Assembly (NCBI RefSeq): GCF_014764505.1
Contig: NZ_JACXWX010000020.1
Coordinates: 40,042 to 104,041, forward strand
Length of the DNA: 64,000 bases
Direction of reading: 5' to 3'
From: Phormidium tenue FACHB-886
GTDB taxonomy: Bacteria; Cyanobacteriota; Cyanobacteriia; Elainellales; Elainellaceae
Numbering within the stretch: the stretch's first letter is position 1; every line of letters begins with the position of its first letter. Below are positions 19,099-27,495 of this stretch, piece by piece. The position numbers were made by a program, and so were the translations under genes. The notes under the pieces are model-generated. The model searched no databases and had not been told where the DNA came from. It saw only the letters and a list, made by a program, of their open reading frames with translations.

Positions 19099-19674
19099 TT
19101 AAAAGTCCGACTCCTCAGAAGCCGGACGGTAGGGCTTTGGCTGCCCCTGGTTGCCCTGTCCTCGTCTCGCTCGATTATCTATCTTTCGGTTCTTATCTTT
19201 AGATTGGGATTTCTTATCGCCTGGTAAATTCTCTTTCTCAACTTCTTGAAGCGCAATATCCACCAAGGCCCGAACAGGGGTGCCATCTGGCAAAAACATG
19301 TCTAATTTGTAGCTGAGACTAGTCATTACACAAAGGAATGACTTTTTGCCTCCCCACTTCAGATAGTAGACGGGCGGACGTTTATTTTGACCATTAGGTG
19401 ATTCAACTCCCTTCTTCAGTTTTTTAATGTAATCCATAACAGATGCGCGGGTTTCGTAGGTGTCAAACACTACCTGGCTAATCGTGAGTTTGTAGGGTTC
19501 AACTCCTGAAAAGTTAACCTTTGGCAATGAGCTATTTTCGCCCCGGTTTCCCTGTTCCGTTTGCCACTTTACCGTGCGAGCAAGAGATAACATAGTAGGG
19601 TTGAACATGAATGTAACCTCTTGTGCACCGCTGTCAATCGGAAATAATGTTGCTTTCTCCAGCTGTGTAGACAT
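19099..19674 (-). CDS. CIS tube-hub protein (LysM/gp53-like family)
   Basis: Protein of 191 residues. The first ~145 residues match the contractile injection system tube protein family (Afp7 class): FMFNPTMLSLARTVKW, then YKLTISQVVFDTYETRASVM, PPVYYLKWGG and LVDIALQEVE. In studied systems this protein joins tube and hub, and often carries a C-terminal LysM. Here the LysM is missing and replaced by ~45 charged Lys/Arg/Gln-rich residues. It lies between the tape-measure candidate and the spike gene. Confidence 0.85.
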   Translation of the reverse strand: MSTQLEKATLFPIDSGAQEVTFMFNPTMLSLARTVKWQTEQGNRGENSSLPKVNFSGVEPYKLTISQVVFDTYETRASVMDYIKKLKKGVESPNGQNKRPPVYYLKWGGKKSFLCVMTSLSYKLDMFLPDGTPVRALVDIALQEVEKENLPGDKKSQSKDKNRKIDNRARRGQGNQGQPKPYRPASEESDF

Positions 19675-19726
19675 TGTTTCTTGAATTGAATCAAAAAGAA
19701 TTCAGTTATTTATGCAAAAGCCTTTG

Positions 19727-22700
19727 TTACCAAGGAAGCCGACCGTTATATACTCCCTGTCGTTCCCGTTCAATCTCTAATCGCAGCCGCAGTCGAGCAT
19801 AAATCTCTTGCGCTAGATTCTCTATTTCTCCTTCTTTTTTCTGCTCCGCATCTTCTCCATTCTCTTTTTCATTTGACGCTGTTATTGTTTCTGTTGGTAT
19901 CTCTGTTGCCGTTGCAGGTGCGGAAACTTCACCGCCTTTCTCAAATTCCTGTACTATGTCCTGTCGATGGACGATCGTCGGCATCTCCAGCGAAGCAGTA
20001 TTGGCAGGCGGCATCCATTCATCTCCAGCGGCACCGAATGTCGACTGAAATCCGAGTAAATCTTCCACGCTATTCCACTGTTTCGGTAGCGGCATAGAAG
20101 GCGATTGTGAGGAAGACCTTGGTGGAGCCGCAGGGCTGGGAGAACGGTGGATGATGGACGGCAGGGAGTAGGCAATCGCATCCTCGGATTCTGTTTCCTC
20201 TGCTGCGTTCAGCTGAATTGGCAAAAGTCTAGAAGCACCGGGAGAATGTTCGCTGAAAACTGTGCCGCTTATTTGAGAAACTGCAGGCTGAATGGGTTGC
20301 CCTTTACGCTTTCGCTGAATGCCTTTAGGTTTACGGGAAACAGCTGGGGCAGCAGGTAGGGGAGCGATTACCCCTGCGGAGAACTGTCCAGCACTCGTAG
20401 CTCCTTCTCCTGAATCGATCGCCTCTTCTGCAGGCGGAATGGGAGCATCATCTAAACTACCGCCCTGATTGAGGTGTTGCAGCAAAGGCAGGTGCTTCTG
20501 AGCATCCTGCACATTAATCACAAATTCACCAGGAGTCAACATCGCAGGCACGGTATCGGAAGAGGCGATTGGTTGACCTGTGGGAGTTTGTCTCAGTATC
20601 ACCTGCCCACCCACTGAGTATCCTTGTGGAGACGCTCTGTTTCCCCCGGGCATTTCAGGAAACGCTGAATCGCCGGGTACGGTCGGTAAGACAGACGACT
20701 GCTCTGGAAAAACCGTGTCCAAATCCCCTGAAACTTGTTCAGGCTTTGCCCCTCCTTTAAGATTCATAGCGGAGTCCCCGCTGAGAGGTTTTTCTGTCTT
20801 TGGTGGTGAGTGATTAGCCTCCGTTAATTCTGTTAATTCTGCTGGATCGGTTATCGAGAGTTGATTGACTTTTAGGTTAGGTGCGGCTTTGCTAGGGAGT
20901 TTTGCTGTCTGTGTTGATGAATAATCAATTCCCGTTAATTCTGCTGGATCGATTGTCGAAGATTCATCAACTTGCGGATTAGGTAGGGCTGCTTTGCTGA
21001 GGGATTTTGCTATCTGGGCTGCTGAGTCATTTGTCTCCGTTAATTCTGCTGGATCGGTTATCGAGAGTTGATTGACTTTTAGGTTAGGTGCGGCTTCGCT
21101 AGGGAGTTTTGCTGTCTGTGTTGATGAAGAATCAGCCTCTGTTAATTCTGCTGAGTGATCGATCGTCAGAAACTGATTGACTTGCAGATTAGGGGCATTG
21201 ACTCCATTCAGCAATTTTTCTGTTTCCACTGATGGAAAATCAATCTCCGCTAGCTCCGCTGAATGATCGGTTGGCTCAAGCTGATCGACTTTTGGACTAA
21301 GCGGCTTGTCGATTTCGCTAGCTGGAGAAGCAGTGTCCAGCTTCTGCAGTGATTCTAACGGCTCAGCAATAGTTTGCTGCTGTTTAGCCTTAAATGCCGG
21401 TGAAGTGATATCTGCTTGTTCTGTAGGCAGTCGATCTACCAAATTTGGTGAATCATGCGAGGTTGTTAAATCATGCGATTTTTCAGTTGGATGTATTGAA
21501 TTAGTTTCACCGATTTCTACAGCAGGTAATTTCTCATAATCGCCTGAACTCACTGAAGAATATGATTTCCCAGATGGCTGTATTGATTCAGTTTCATCGA
21601 TTCGTACAGCAGCCTGTTGCTCTTCATGATCGATTGAAGTTGCTAAAGAATACGGCTCTTGGTTTAAATGCGCCGATGCAGTTTCATCAGCTTCCAGAGC
21701 AAGATGAATTTGCTGAGAAGGTGCTTGAGAAATCTGAGAGAGATATCTGGGTGATAGTGAAATAGATTTCTCAATCGATCGATCAATATGTGAATCAGGT
21801 AAACTGTTAAGCGATAGCTCTGGTACAAATTCGGGTTCTTGCGGAGCCTGAAACGAAGACTCAGGTGGTAGCTGAATGGATTCATCGAACCATTGATTAA
21901 TAAGTAAATCAGGTGAGCCTTCAAACGATGGCTCTGCTGCAAATTCAGGGTCTTGAGGAATTTGAGAAGATTCAGGCGATGGCTGAACAGATTCAGCAGA
22001 CGATCGACCAGTAAGTAAATCAGATGAGTCTTCAAACGGTTGCTCTGGTGCAAATTTACTGACTTGATCTGCAGTATTTCTAAATTTTTTCGAGGATTTA
22101 GTGGATTCCTTCTGACGAGAAGCAACTGTTCCACGTCGGGAATTTTTTGGAGTTAGAATCGGATCGATCTTGGTGATAGGTTGTGGTGGAACTTCCAGCT
22201 CTTCTGACTTAATCCATGGCTTTACTGTGCTGTTGAGTTCGGGAAATGCCCCACTGAGTTTAGGTGCAATCGTTTCGCCGGAAGGCTTCAAGGTTTGAGC
22301 AATCACCTCCTCAGCGGTTTTTTCGCCTTCGGTGGTCTCTCTGTCTTCGGTAGCTTCTCCATCTTCTGGTTGCTGAATTAGGTGAACCACTTCAACTGGC
22401 TCTGAATCATTCTTTGAAGTATCTACAGCATATTCAGTAGAATCGATCCGAGAATCAGAACGTGCAGTTTGAATCTCACCAGACTCATTAAAATAGTCGG
22501 GTGTGATATAGGAAGCAGAATTAATTTGAGAATCAAAAGGTGCAGTTTGTGATGCAGCTTGAATCTCATCAAAATTCTTGTACACAGTATCTGCAACCTC
22601 CATAATTTGAGGAGCAAAATTTTCTGCTGCGCTCTGGTCTAATGGTGGGACAAGTGCCTCCACCTCGGCTAACTTCCCTGACTTCTTCAAGCGATTTGCA

Positions 22701-23419
22701 GCTTTTGCTGGAGCTGACTTTTTCTGCCGTTTAGCTGCTTCTGCTGGAGATTTTTGAACAGGCTTTCCTTTTGAAGACTTTTTAGAAGGAGTGCTTTTAG
22801 CGGATTGGGTAGAAGTTCCTGTGGATGAGGGAACGGATGGGGAGATCCGATCGCTTTCAACGAATTTTTCTGCATTCTGAAATACAGAATCATCAGCTAA
22901 AAGCGTAGTCTCATTAGATACAAACGCTCTGTTCTTAGATAGGTTTGCAGCGGGCTGCATCACATTAGACGAATGAACAATAGGTGCTGCAATCTTTGCC
23001 TGCGGCAATGGCTCAGTTGACGGTTCAGCGATCGAAGGAAGGACGTGAGAAGGTAGACCAAAATCTGATGAGCCGCTCTTTGGGGTCATCGCAGTCGAGA
23101 ATCCTGAATCTGTCGATTCGATTTCCCCATCTGCGACAGTTTTTGCAGGCGAGATATTTAGATCTGAGTCAAAGGAAATGGGAGGGAATTGAACGGTACG
23201 ATTTGGCAGGAGCGATCGCCTAACGGTTGGCAAAAGATGCTGTGGCTGCAGCAGAACTAGTGGAAAGATTGCTCTATGACGGGCGACGATCGGCTGAAAG
23301 GAGCGGAAATATCTGAGCGGCGAGAGCTGTAAATGCCGTTGCAGGTGGAGCATTCCGGAGCCACTGCTAAATCTTAGCAGCGGTTGGTAAATCCCGATCG
23401 TTGGTCGAAGCACTTGCAT
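19727..23419 (-). CDS. Large low-complexity eCIS protein, tape-measure candidate
   Basis: Protein of 1230 residues, mostly acidic and Ser/Pro/Glu-rich, predicted disordered. Two pieces point to its role. First, residues ~960-1000 carry VPAMLTPGEFVIN followed by a helix, a signature common at the C-terminus of phage tape-measure proteins. Second, the extreme C-terminus (YARLRLRLEIERERQG ... LPW) is of a type found in eCIS operons. Residues ~740-920 are tandem repeats of ~34 residues. It sits between the tube and tube-hub genes, where a tape measure is expected. The long disordered body is unusual; a sheath-lumen cargo carrier is an alternative. Confidence 0.6.
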   Translation of the reverse strand: MQVLRPTIGIYQPLLRFSSGSGMLHLQRHLQLSPLRYFRSFQPIVARHRAIFPLVLLQPQHLLPTVRRSLLPNRTVQFPPISFDSDLNISPAKTVADGEIESTDSGFSTAMTPKSGSSDFGLPSHVLPSIAEPSTEPLPQAKIAAPIVHSSNVMQPAANLSKNRAFVSNETTLLADDSVFQNAEKFVESDRISPSVPSSTGTSTQSAKSTPSKKSSKGKPVQKSPAEAAKRQKKSAPAKAANRLKKSGKLAEVEALVPPLDQSAAENFAPQIMEVADTVYKNFDEIQAASQTAPFDSQINSASYITPDYFNESGEIQTARSDSRIDSTEYAVDTSKNDSEPVEVVHLIQQPEDGEATEDRETTEGEKTAEEVIAQTLKPSGETIAPKLSGAFPELNSTVKPWIKSEELEVPPQPITKIDPILTPKNSRRGTVASRQKESTKSSKKFRNTADQVSKFAPEQPFEDSSDLLTGRSSAESVQPSPESSQIPQDPEFAAEPSFEGSPDLLINQWFDESIQLPPESSFQAPQEPEFVPELSLNSLPDSHIDRSIEKSISLSPRYLSQISQAPSQQIHLALEADETASAHLNQEPYSLATSIDHEEQQAAVRIDETESIQPSGKSYSSVSSGDYEKLPAVEIGETNSIHPTEKSHDLTTSHDSPNLVDRLPTEQADITSPAFKAKQQQTIAEPLESLQKLDTASPASEIDKPLSPKVDQLEPTDHSAELAEIDFPSVETEKLLNGVNAPNLQVNQFLTIDHSAELTEADSSSTQTAKLPSEAAPNLKVNQLSITDPAELTETNDSAAQIAKSLSKAALPNPQVDESSTIDPAELTGIDYSSTQTAKLPSKAAPNLKVNQLSITDPAELTELTEANHSPPKTEKPLSGDSAMNLKGGAKPEQVSGDLDTVFPEQSSVLPTVPGDSAFPEMPGGNRASPQGYSVGGQVILRQTPTGQPIASSDTVPAMLTPGEFVINVQDAQKHLPLLQHLNQGGSLDDAPIPPAEEAIDSGEGATSAGQFSAGVIAPLPAAPAVSRKPKGIQRKRKGQPIQPAVSQISGTVFSEHSPGASRLLPIQLNAAEETESEDAIAYSLPSIIHRSPSPAAPPRSSSQSPSMPLPKQWNSVEDLLGFQSTFGAAGDEWMPPANTASLEMPTIVHRQDIVQEFEKGGEVSAPATATEIPTETITASNEKENGEDAEQKKEGEIENLAQEIYARLRLRLEIERERQGVYNGRLPW
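20770..21290 (-). repeat. Tandem ~102-nt coding repeats in the tape-measure candidate
   Basis: Four to five in-frame repeats of about 34 codons, consensus KLPSKAAPNLKVNQLSITD then PAELTE. Two copies are almost identical at DNA level (about 20834-20915 and 21034-21125), which suggests recent duplication and possible length variation between strains. Confidence 0.75.
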
Positions 23420-23522
23420 TCGTTAACCCATCCATTCACGCTTAAAATGTATTTCCACAAACTTGTAACTTCACAAAGCTTTTGTTGTAGTCTCATCAGG
23501 TCACCTACAATTCTCCAAATGC

Positions 23523-24026
23523 TTACGAACTGGCAAAATATCCTTTCGCATCACGCTGCGCTTTGCCCTGTCCACCGCCTGACTGTTTACTAACGGTTAA
23601 TCCTTCGTATGCCAGCGATAATTCTTCGATCGCAACAGCATTTCCGCTCGCCTGTAGCGCCGGAACTTTCCAGGTAACAGGAACCGCGCCAATCAGCGTC
23701 CAGCTTTGCATCACCTCACCTGCCTGGTTAAACACCAGAATATTGATGTTGCGACGGCTTTTACCCTCCGCAAACACCTGACTCGCCCATTTCCAAAATC
23801 CCATATCATCGGTGATACCCCGCTTCAGAGTGACATCGGCAAATTCGGCGTGCCCCAGTCGCACTCGCTGCTGCTCATTCACACCGCCCTCAAAATACAC
23901 TTCCTTTTTGATCTGAACGCTGAGACCAGAGCATTCTGTAAAAGCAGCGGCAATACTGTCTCCTAACTCAACGTAGAAATGATTATTGGTGACATAGTTG
24001 AGGGCGTGTTTCAATCCATTGGTCAT
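23523..24026 (-). CDS. gp19-family tube protein
   Basis: Protein of 167 residues of the T4 gp19-like tail tube family (Afp1/Afp5 class). Key parts are NHFYVELGDSIAAAFTECSG at the N-terminus, VTLKRGITDDMGFWKWASQV in the middle and IEELSLAYEGLTV at the C-terminus. Such proteins stack as hexamers to form the inner tube. This copy is encoded away from the other two tube genes, beside the tape-measure candidate, so it may be the variant that binds the hub (Afp5-like). It starts 2 nt after the small gene upstream. Confidence 0.92.
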   Translation of the reverse strand: MTNGLKHALNYVTNNHFYVELGDSIAAAFTECSGLSVQIKKEVYFEGGVNEQQRVRLGHAEFADVTLKRGITDDMGFWKWASQVFAEGKSRRNINILVFNQAGEVMQSWTLIGAVPVTWKVPALQASGNAVAIEELSLAYEGLTVSKQSGGGQGKAQRDAKGYFASS

Positions 24027-24028
24027 AT

Positions 24029-24193
24029 CTAATCTCTCCTGGGGCTGTATCCGCTAATCCGCTCCTGCGTGGTGCGGAGGTCATTTCGCATCAGTTCGTA
24101 AACTCGCTCAACCAGTTTTTCCAGCAGTTTGGGATCTTTGAGAACTTGTTGGGCAGTTGCCGTTAAATCTTTGCTGGAACTGGAGGAAGACAT
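24029..24193 (-). CDS. Small conserved-type eCIS protein (54 aa)
   Basis: Small gene of 54 residues, first of the leftward structural operon. It starts with a run of six serines, then a helical part (LEKLVERVYELMRNDLRTTQ, residues ~24-43) and ends SPRRD. The VYELMxxDLRxxxER pattern looks like short proteins I recall beside tube genes of eCIS loci. The stop lies 2 nt before the tube ATG, which strongly supports translation. Function unknown; a chaperone or assembly factor is possible. Confidence 0.7.
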   Translation of the reverse strand: MSSSSSSKDLTATAQQVLKDPKLLEKLVERVYELMRNDLRTTQERISGYSPRRD

Positions 24194-24450
24194 TGCAACC
24201 ACCCCATTGATGAGCGTTACTTGAGACGAGATGATTGCATCTTACAAAGCCTCTCCACGGCAACACCTGAATGTTACAAACTGCTTAATCAGACTTTTGT
24301 CTAGTTTGTTCTGCCGGCAGTCAGACGTAAGCTATTTAGATTAGGGCATCAAGTATCCAGCCTTTAGCTAATTGCTTTACTTCAGCTACGATCGGCTCCG
24401 CACCGTTCTTGAAGGCATTGCTCACCCCCGCTGCACCATCGGAGAGTGTT
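24194..24450. promoter_or_regulatory. Divergent promoter region between structural operon and DUF4157 gene
   Basis: The 257 nt between the leftward 54-aa gene and the rightward DUF4157 gene must hold promoters for both. I could not assign -10/-35 boxes with confidence. GGAGAG just before ATG 24451 is the likely ribosome site of the DUF4157 gene. Confidence 0.4.
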
Positions 24451-26706
24451 ATGGAACAACGGACTCGACTTCAGCGCCGCTCCTCTGAAACTAACCCGGT
24501 TTCAATTTTTCGTAGTGCTGATGCTCACAATGCTGTTCAATCATCGGAAGTGGCTCGATCGCCCAGTGCAGTTCCTATCGCAATACACGACTTTAGTCGT
24601 ATCTCGATTCGGTCCCCAGAGCGAGAAGCAGCAAACCAAAGTGAAGCGAGCGCTGAGATCGAACCAGCAGATTCCAATATAGAGTCGGTACAGGTGAAGC
24701 TGACAGTGAGCCAACCAGATGATCCTTACGAGCAGGAAGCCGATCGCGTTGCCGCTGAAGTGATGCAAATGTCTACCCCTGAGGCTGTTCAAAATCCATC
24801 TGAAGCAAAACTGCAACGGAAGCCATTAGCTAATTCGATTAGCCCACTGATTCAACGTGATGAAGCTGCTCCACTTCCTCCGGTGATGCAGCCGTCTGAC
24901 CCCGCAAGTTCCTCTCCGATCGACTTAGGTTTGAGGTTTGGACTCAGTCCAGAGTTTGAGGCGATGCTCCAGCAGCATGTTGACCAGCAGCTCGATCCGT
25001 CTGTGGTGGAGACTGCACTATCGCAAATCAACTTTAATGTTCCTTCGCCTCTGCCGGGTCCCATCAGTCTTCCGGCTCCTCCAGCGCTGCCGCCCACCCC
25101 GCCTGAATCCCCTTTGGTTCCTCGCGGAGCTGGACCAGAATCTCCTCGTCCTGGAAAGCCTGAAAACATTTTCAAAGCACTTGCGAAAACTCGCGAATTT
25201 CATGCAGGTATTGAAAGCCTTAAGAAGCCTGCTATAGAGCGGGGCAAAGAAACTTGGAATAGGCTAGGACCAGCTGGTAAGGTTAGCACAGTCGTCAGCA
25301 TTAGTAGTGCTGCTTTGGGATTTGCCATCACGGATCTTGAAACATTTAGACAGGTATATGCTCCCTTAAATGGCACGGTCATTTCGTTGCCTGGTTTAGA
25401 GTGGTTTGGGTTTGAGGGTAATGTAGCCGGAACCAATATTATGGCGGGGTTGCATGTAGATGTTGGCAAGCAGCTCTCTAAGCTAGGGTTTGGTCCGGCT
25501 TCTTTCAAGGCGATCGGATCTCCCCCCTCTCCGCAGCCGCTGCAGTTACCAGGAACAACAGTGCAGCGATCGTCTGATCAGGCAAAGGAAACTGGCACTC
25601 AAGTGGGTGAGGGCATTGAGAGTCGGCTCGATCAAAGCAGGGGCGGCGGAAGCCCTTTATCCAGTGAAGTTCTTGCCTTTATGGAACCTCGCTTTGGTGC
25701 AGATTTTACGCAGGTGCGAGTCCATACCGACTCTGCAGCTGTGCAACTAAGCCAGGAATTGGGCGCTCATGCATTCGCCATTGGCAATGATATTTACTTT
25801 GGTGCTGGCAAGTCACCTGCAAACGATAATCTAACGGCTCATGAGCTGACTCATGTTATTCAGCAAAATGGCGCTAATCTGCAACCAAGTAGACCTGCTA
25901 ACGAAGATCAGCAGCAAACAGAGCATTTGAGCAATACAGTAACAGCTACGGATACAAACTCAGAGCCAGACGCCCAAATAATAGACATTTCTCAAGTTCC
26001 CCAAAGCAAGAATCAGGTTTCTTTAAGACCTGCAACAGAGGCTGACCGGTTATTTTGGTCAAACATCGATAGCCACCCTTTGTTCAAAAAACTTATCAAC
26101 AATTACATGGATGGTAAGGGTGAAAAGCTTATCCTTACTCAACAAGAAATGCTTGATCTTAAACCAGAGGTTGATTTTAGGGGTTCTAAGACATTCACGC
26201 ACGCTATAGATACTTTATCTGAGGAAACCTCTGAGCAAAAAATTATTAGGGGTTCAGCTCTGGCTCAAGCTCATCTTCCCTTGACTCTTGGCTTCTTTAC
26301 AGTAGATTATGAAGGAGTTCTCACCAGCATCATCTACACCATTCCCTATGGAACTAAACAAAAGGCAGGATGGCAGTTTAATGGGCTTGCTAGGTTCAGA
26401 GATACCTGGGATTTTGATCCAAAACCCTTTGCAACAAGTCATCGAGGGTTCGTCGGTGAGCTTCAAACCAGAATCGGTAATGTACTTCTTCCTGGAGCAT
26501 CTTTTGAGATAGAGAGCCAAGCCATTCCTGTCTCAGAAGGTATGGAGGATGGTCTAGGGGGAGATGCAATCGCTACGTTTAAACCAGATGCTACGTCTAA
26601 ACCAAATCCCTCCCAGGTGACCCCAGCACCCGCTCCAGGTGTATCTCCGCCTTCACCACCCCCACCTACAGCTATCCAACCCAAACTGGCAGCCACTGGT
26701 TTTTGA
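24451..26706 (+). CDS. DUF4157 (eCIS core domain) protein, cargo candidate
   Basis: Protein of 751 residues from ATG 24451, chosen over a TTG at 24409 because of a good GGAGAG site. It has the leader motif KLTVSQPDDPYEQEADRVA (residues ~90-110) and the DUF4157 zinc-binding helix HELTHVIQQ (residues ~465-475), with FGADFTQVRVH and AFAIGNDIYFG between. DUF4157 is the family that marks eCIS-associated toxins and cargo. The following ~230 residues are a globular domain of unknown type (FRDTWDFDPKPF, GELQTRIGNVLLPG), and the end is Pro-rich. Divergent from the structural operon; a loaded effector is the most likely role, but no activity can be named. Confidence 0.78.
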   Translation: MEQRTRLQRRSSETNPVSIFRSADAHNAVQSSEVARSPSAVPIAIHDFSRISIRSPEREAANQSEASAEIEPADSNIESVQVKLTVSQPDDPYEQEADRVAAEVMQMSTPEAVQNPSEAKLQRKPLANSISPLIQRDEAAPLPPVMQPSDPASSSPIDLGLRFGLSPEFEAMLQQHVDQQLDPSVVETALSQINFNVPSPLPGPISLPAPPALPPTPPESPLVPRGAGPESPRPGKPENIFKALAKTREFHAGIESLKKPAIERGKETWNRLGPAGKVSTVVSISSAALGFAITDLETFRQVYAPLNGTVISLPGLEWFGFEGNVAGTNIMAGLHVDVGKQLSKLGFGPASFKAIGSPPSPQPLQLPGTTVQRSSDQAKETGTQVGEGIESRLDQSRGGGSPLSSEVLAFMEPRFGADFTQVRVHTDSAAVQLSQELGAHAFAIGNDIYFGAGKSPANDNLTAHELTHVIQQNGANLQPSRPANEDQQQTEHLSNTVTATDTNSEPDAQIIDISQVPQSKNQVSLRPATEADRLFWSNIDSHPLFKKLINNYMDGKGEKLILTQQEMLDLKPEVDFRGSKTFTHAIDTLSEETSEQKIIRGSALAQAHLPLTLGFFTVDYEGVLTSIIYTIPYGTKQKAGWQFNGLARFRDTWDFDPKPFATSHRGFVGELQTRIGNVLLPGASFEIESQAIPVSEGMEDGLGGDAIATFKPDATSKPNPSQVTPAPAPGVSPPSPPPPTAIQPKLAATGF

Positions 26707-26731
26707 CAAGCACCAGCACTTGGAAATCAGC

Positions 26732-26803
26732 AGAGTGAAGCAAGCAGATAATTCTTATGAACAAGCAGTCGATCGCATGGCGAATCAGGCGATCGCACTA
26801 TGA
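26732..26803 (+). pseudogene. Vestige of a DUF4157 leader
   Basis: A short frame reads RVKQADNSYEQAVDRMANQA and ends at TGA 26801. It lines up with the leader KLTVSQPDDPYEQEADRVANEV of the intact DUF4157 genes. It lies 25 nt after the intact DUF4157 gene and has no start or ribosome site of its own, so it looks like a relic of a second copy. Confidence 0.5.
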
Positions 26804-26889
26804 ATGTTGAGTGTAATTGCCTGAAGCGGAAATTCACGACGATCGCACCAAAATAAAGATCAGTAGCATAGGATAAAGCGCGATCGCCT

Positions 26890-27465
26890 CTACACCACGA
26901 CCGTAAACCGCACCAGTCCATCCTGACCAAGCTGCAGTGTCATTCCCTGCCGCAGGGGGTAGGGGGTTCCCGGTTGCAAAGAAGCGTTGTTGAGCAGCGT
27001 TCCATTGCGGCTGCCGTTGTCCACAAGCATATAGCTAAACTGAGATGCGTCCCAGTAGACTCTGGCATGGGCGCGAGACACCACTCCCTCACTAGGAATG
27101 CCCGATAAGTCGATTTCAGGAGCCGTTGGGCTACTTTGCCCCCGTCGCCCAATTATCCCCGATTCGCCATTTAGCACAAACTCACGACCCGTGGAATGCA
27201 GCAGCTTCAGCACCGGACGCGACGCTGGTTGCGTTGAATACTGCGGCTGGGGAGGACTATAGGAGGGAGATTTTGGCGGGGAGTAGACAGGCTGAGCCCC
27301 AGCATTGAAACTAACTGGCGGCGGTGCAGCAAGAGGAACAGGGTCTGCTGGCGGCGGAAAGGCGGATCCTAGAGGCTGTCCGCAGTAGGGGCAGTTCTTG
27401 GCTGTACTGGGCAGCGATTTGTTGAAGAACTCACATTGGGAATTGCGGCAGGGGTTGATCGGCAT
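26890..27465 (-). CDS. Zinc-ribbon plus FHA domain protein
   Basis: Protein of 191 residues. Residues 6-30 hold a CxxxxC...CPYCGQPLG zinc ribbon. Residues ~35-85 are a Pro-rich linker. Residues ~90-191 are an FHA domain with the usual phosphothreonine-binding residues: Gly-Arg in GIIGRRGQ, Ser and His in VVSRAHARV and Asn-Gly in NGSRNGTLLNN. It is the last gene of the regulatory operon, 30 nt after the pseudokinase gene. It probably reads phosphorylated partners such as the TIAQ-repeat kinase encoded 22 kb away (inference). Confidence 0.87.
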   Translation of the reverse strand: MPINPCRNSQCEFFNKSLPSTAKNCPYCGQPLGSAFPPPADPVPLAAPPPVSFNAGAQPVYSPPKSPSYSPPQPQYSTQPASRPVLKLLHSTGREFVLNGESGIIGRRGQSSPTAPEIDLSGIPSEGVVSRAHARVYWDASQFSYMLVDNGSRNGTLLNNASLQPGTPYPLRQGMTLQLGQDGLVRFTVVV

Positions 27466-27495
27466 AATGTCAACAGAATCTCTAGGGCAGCGCTA

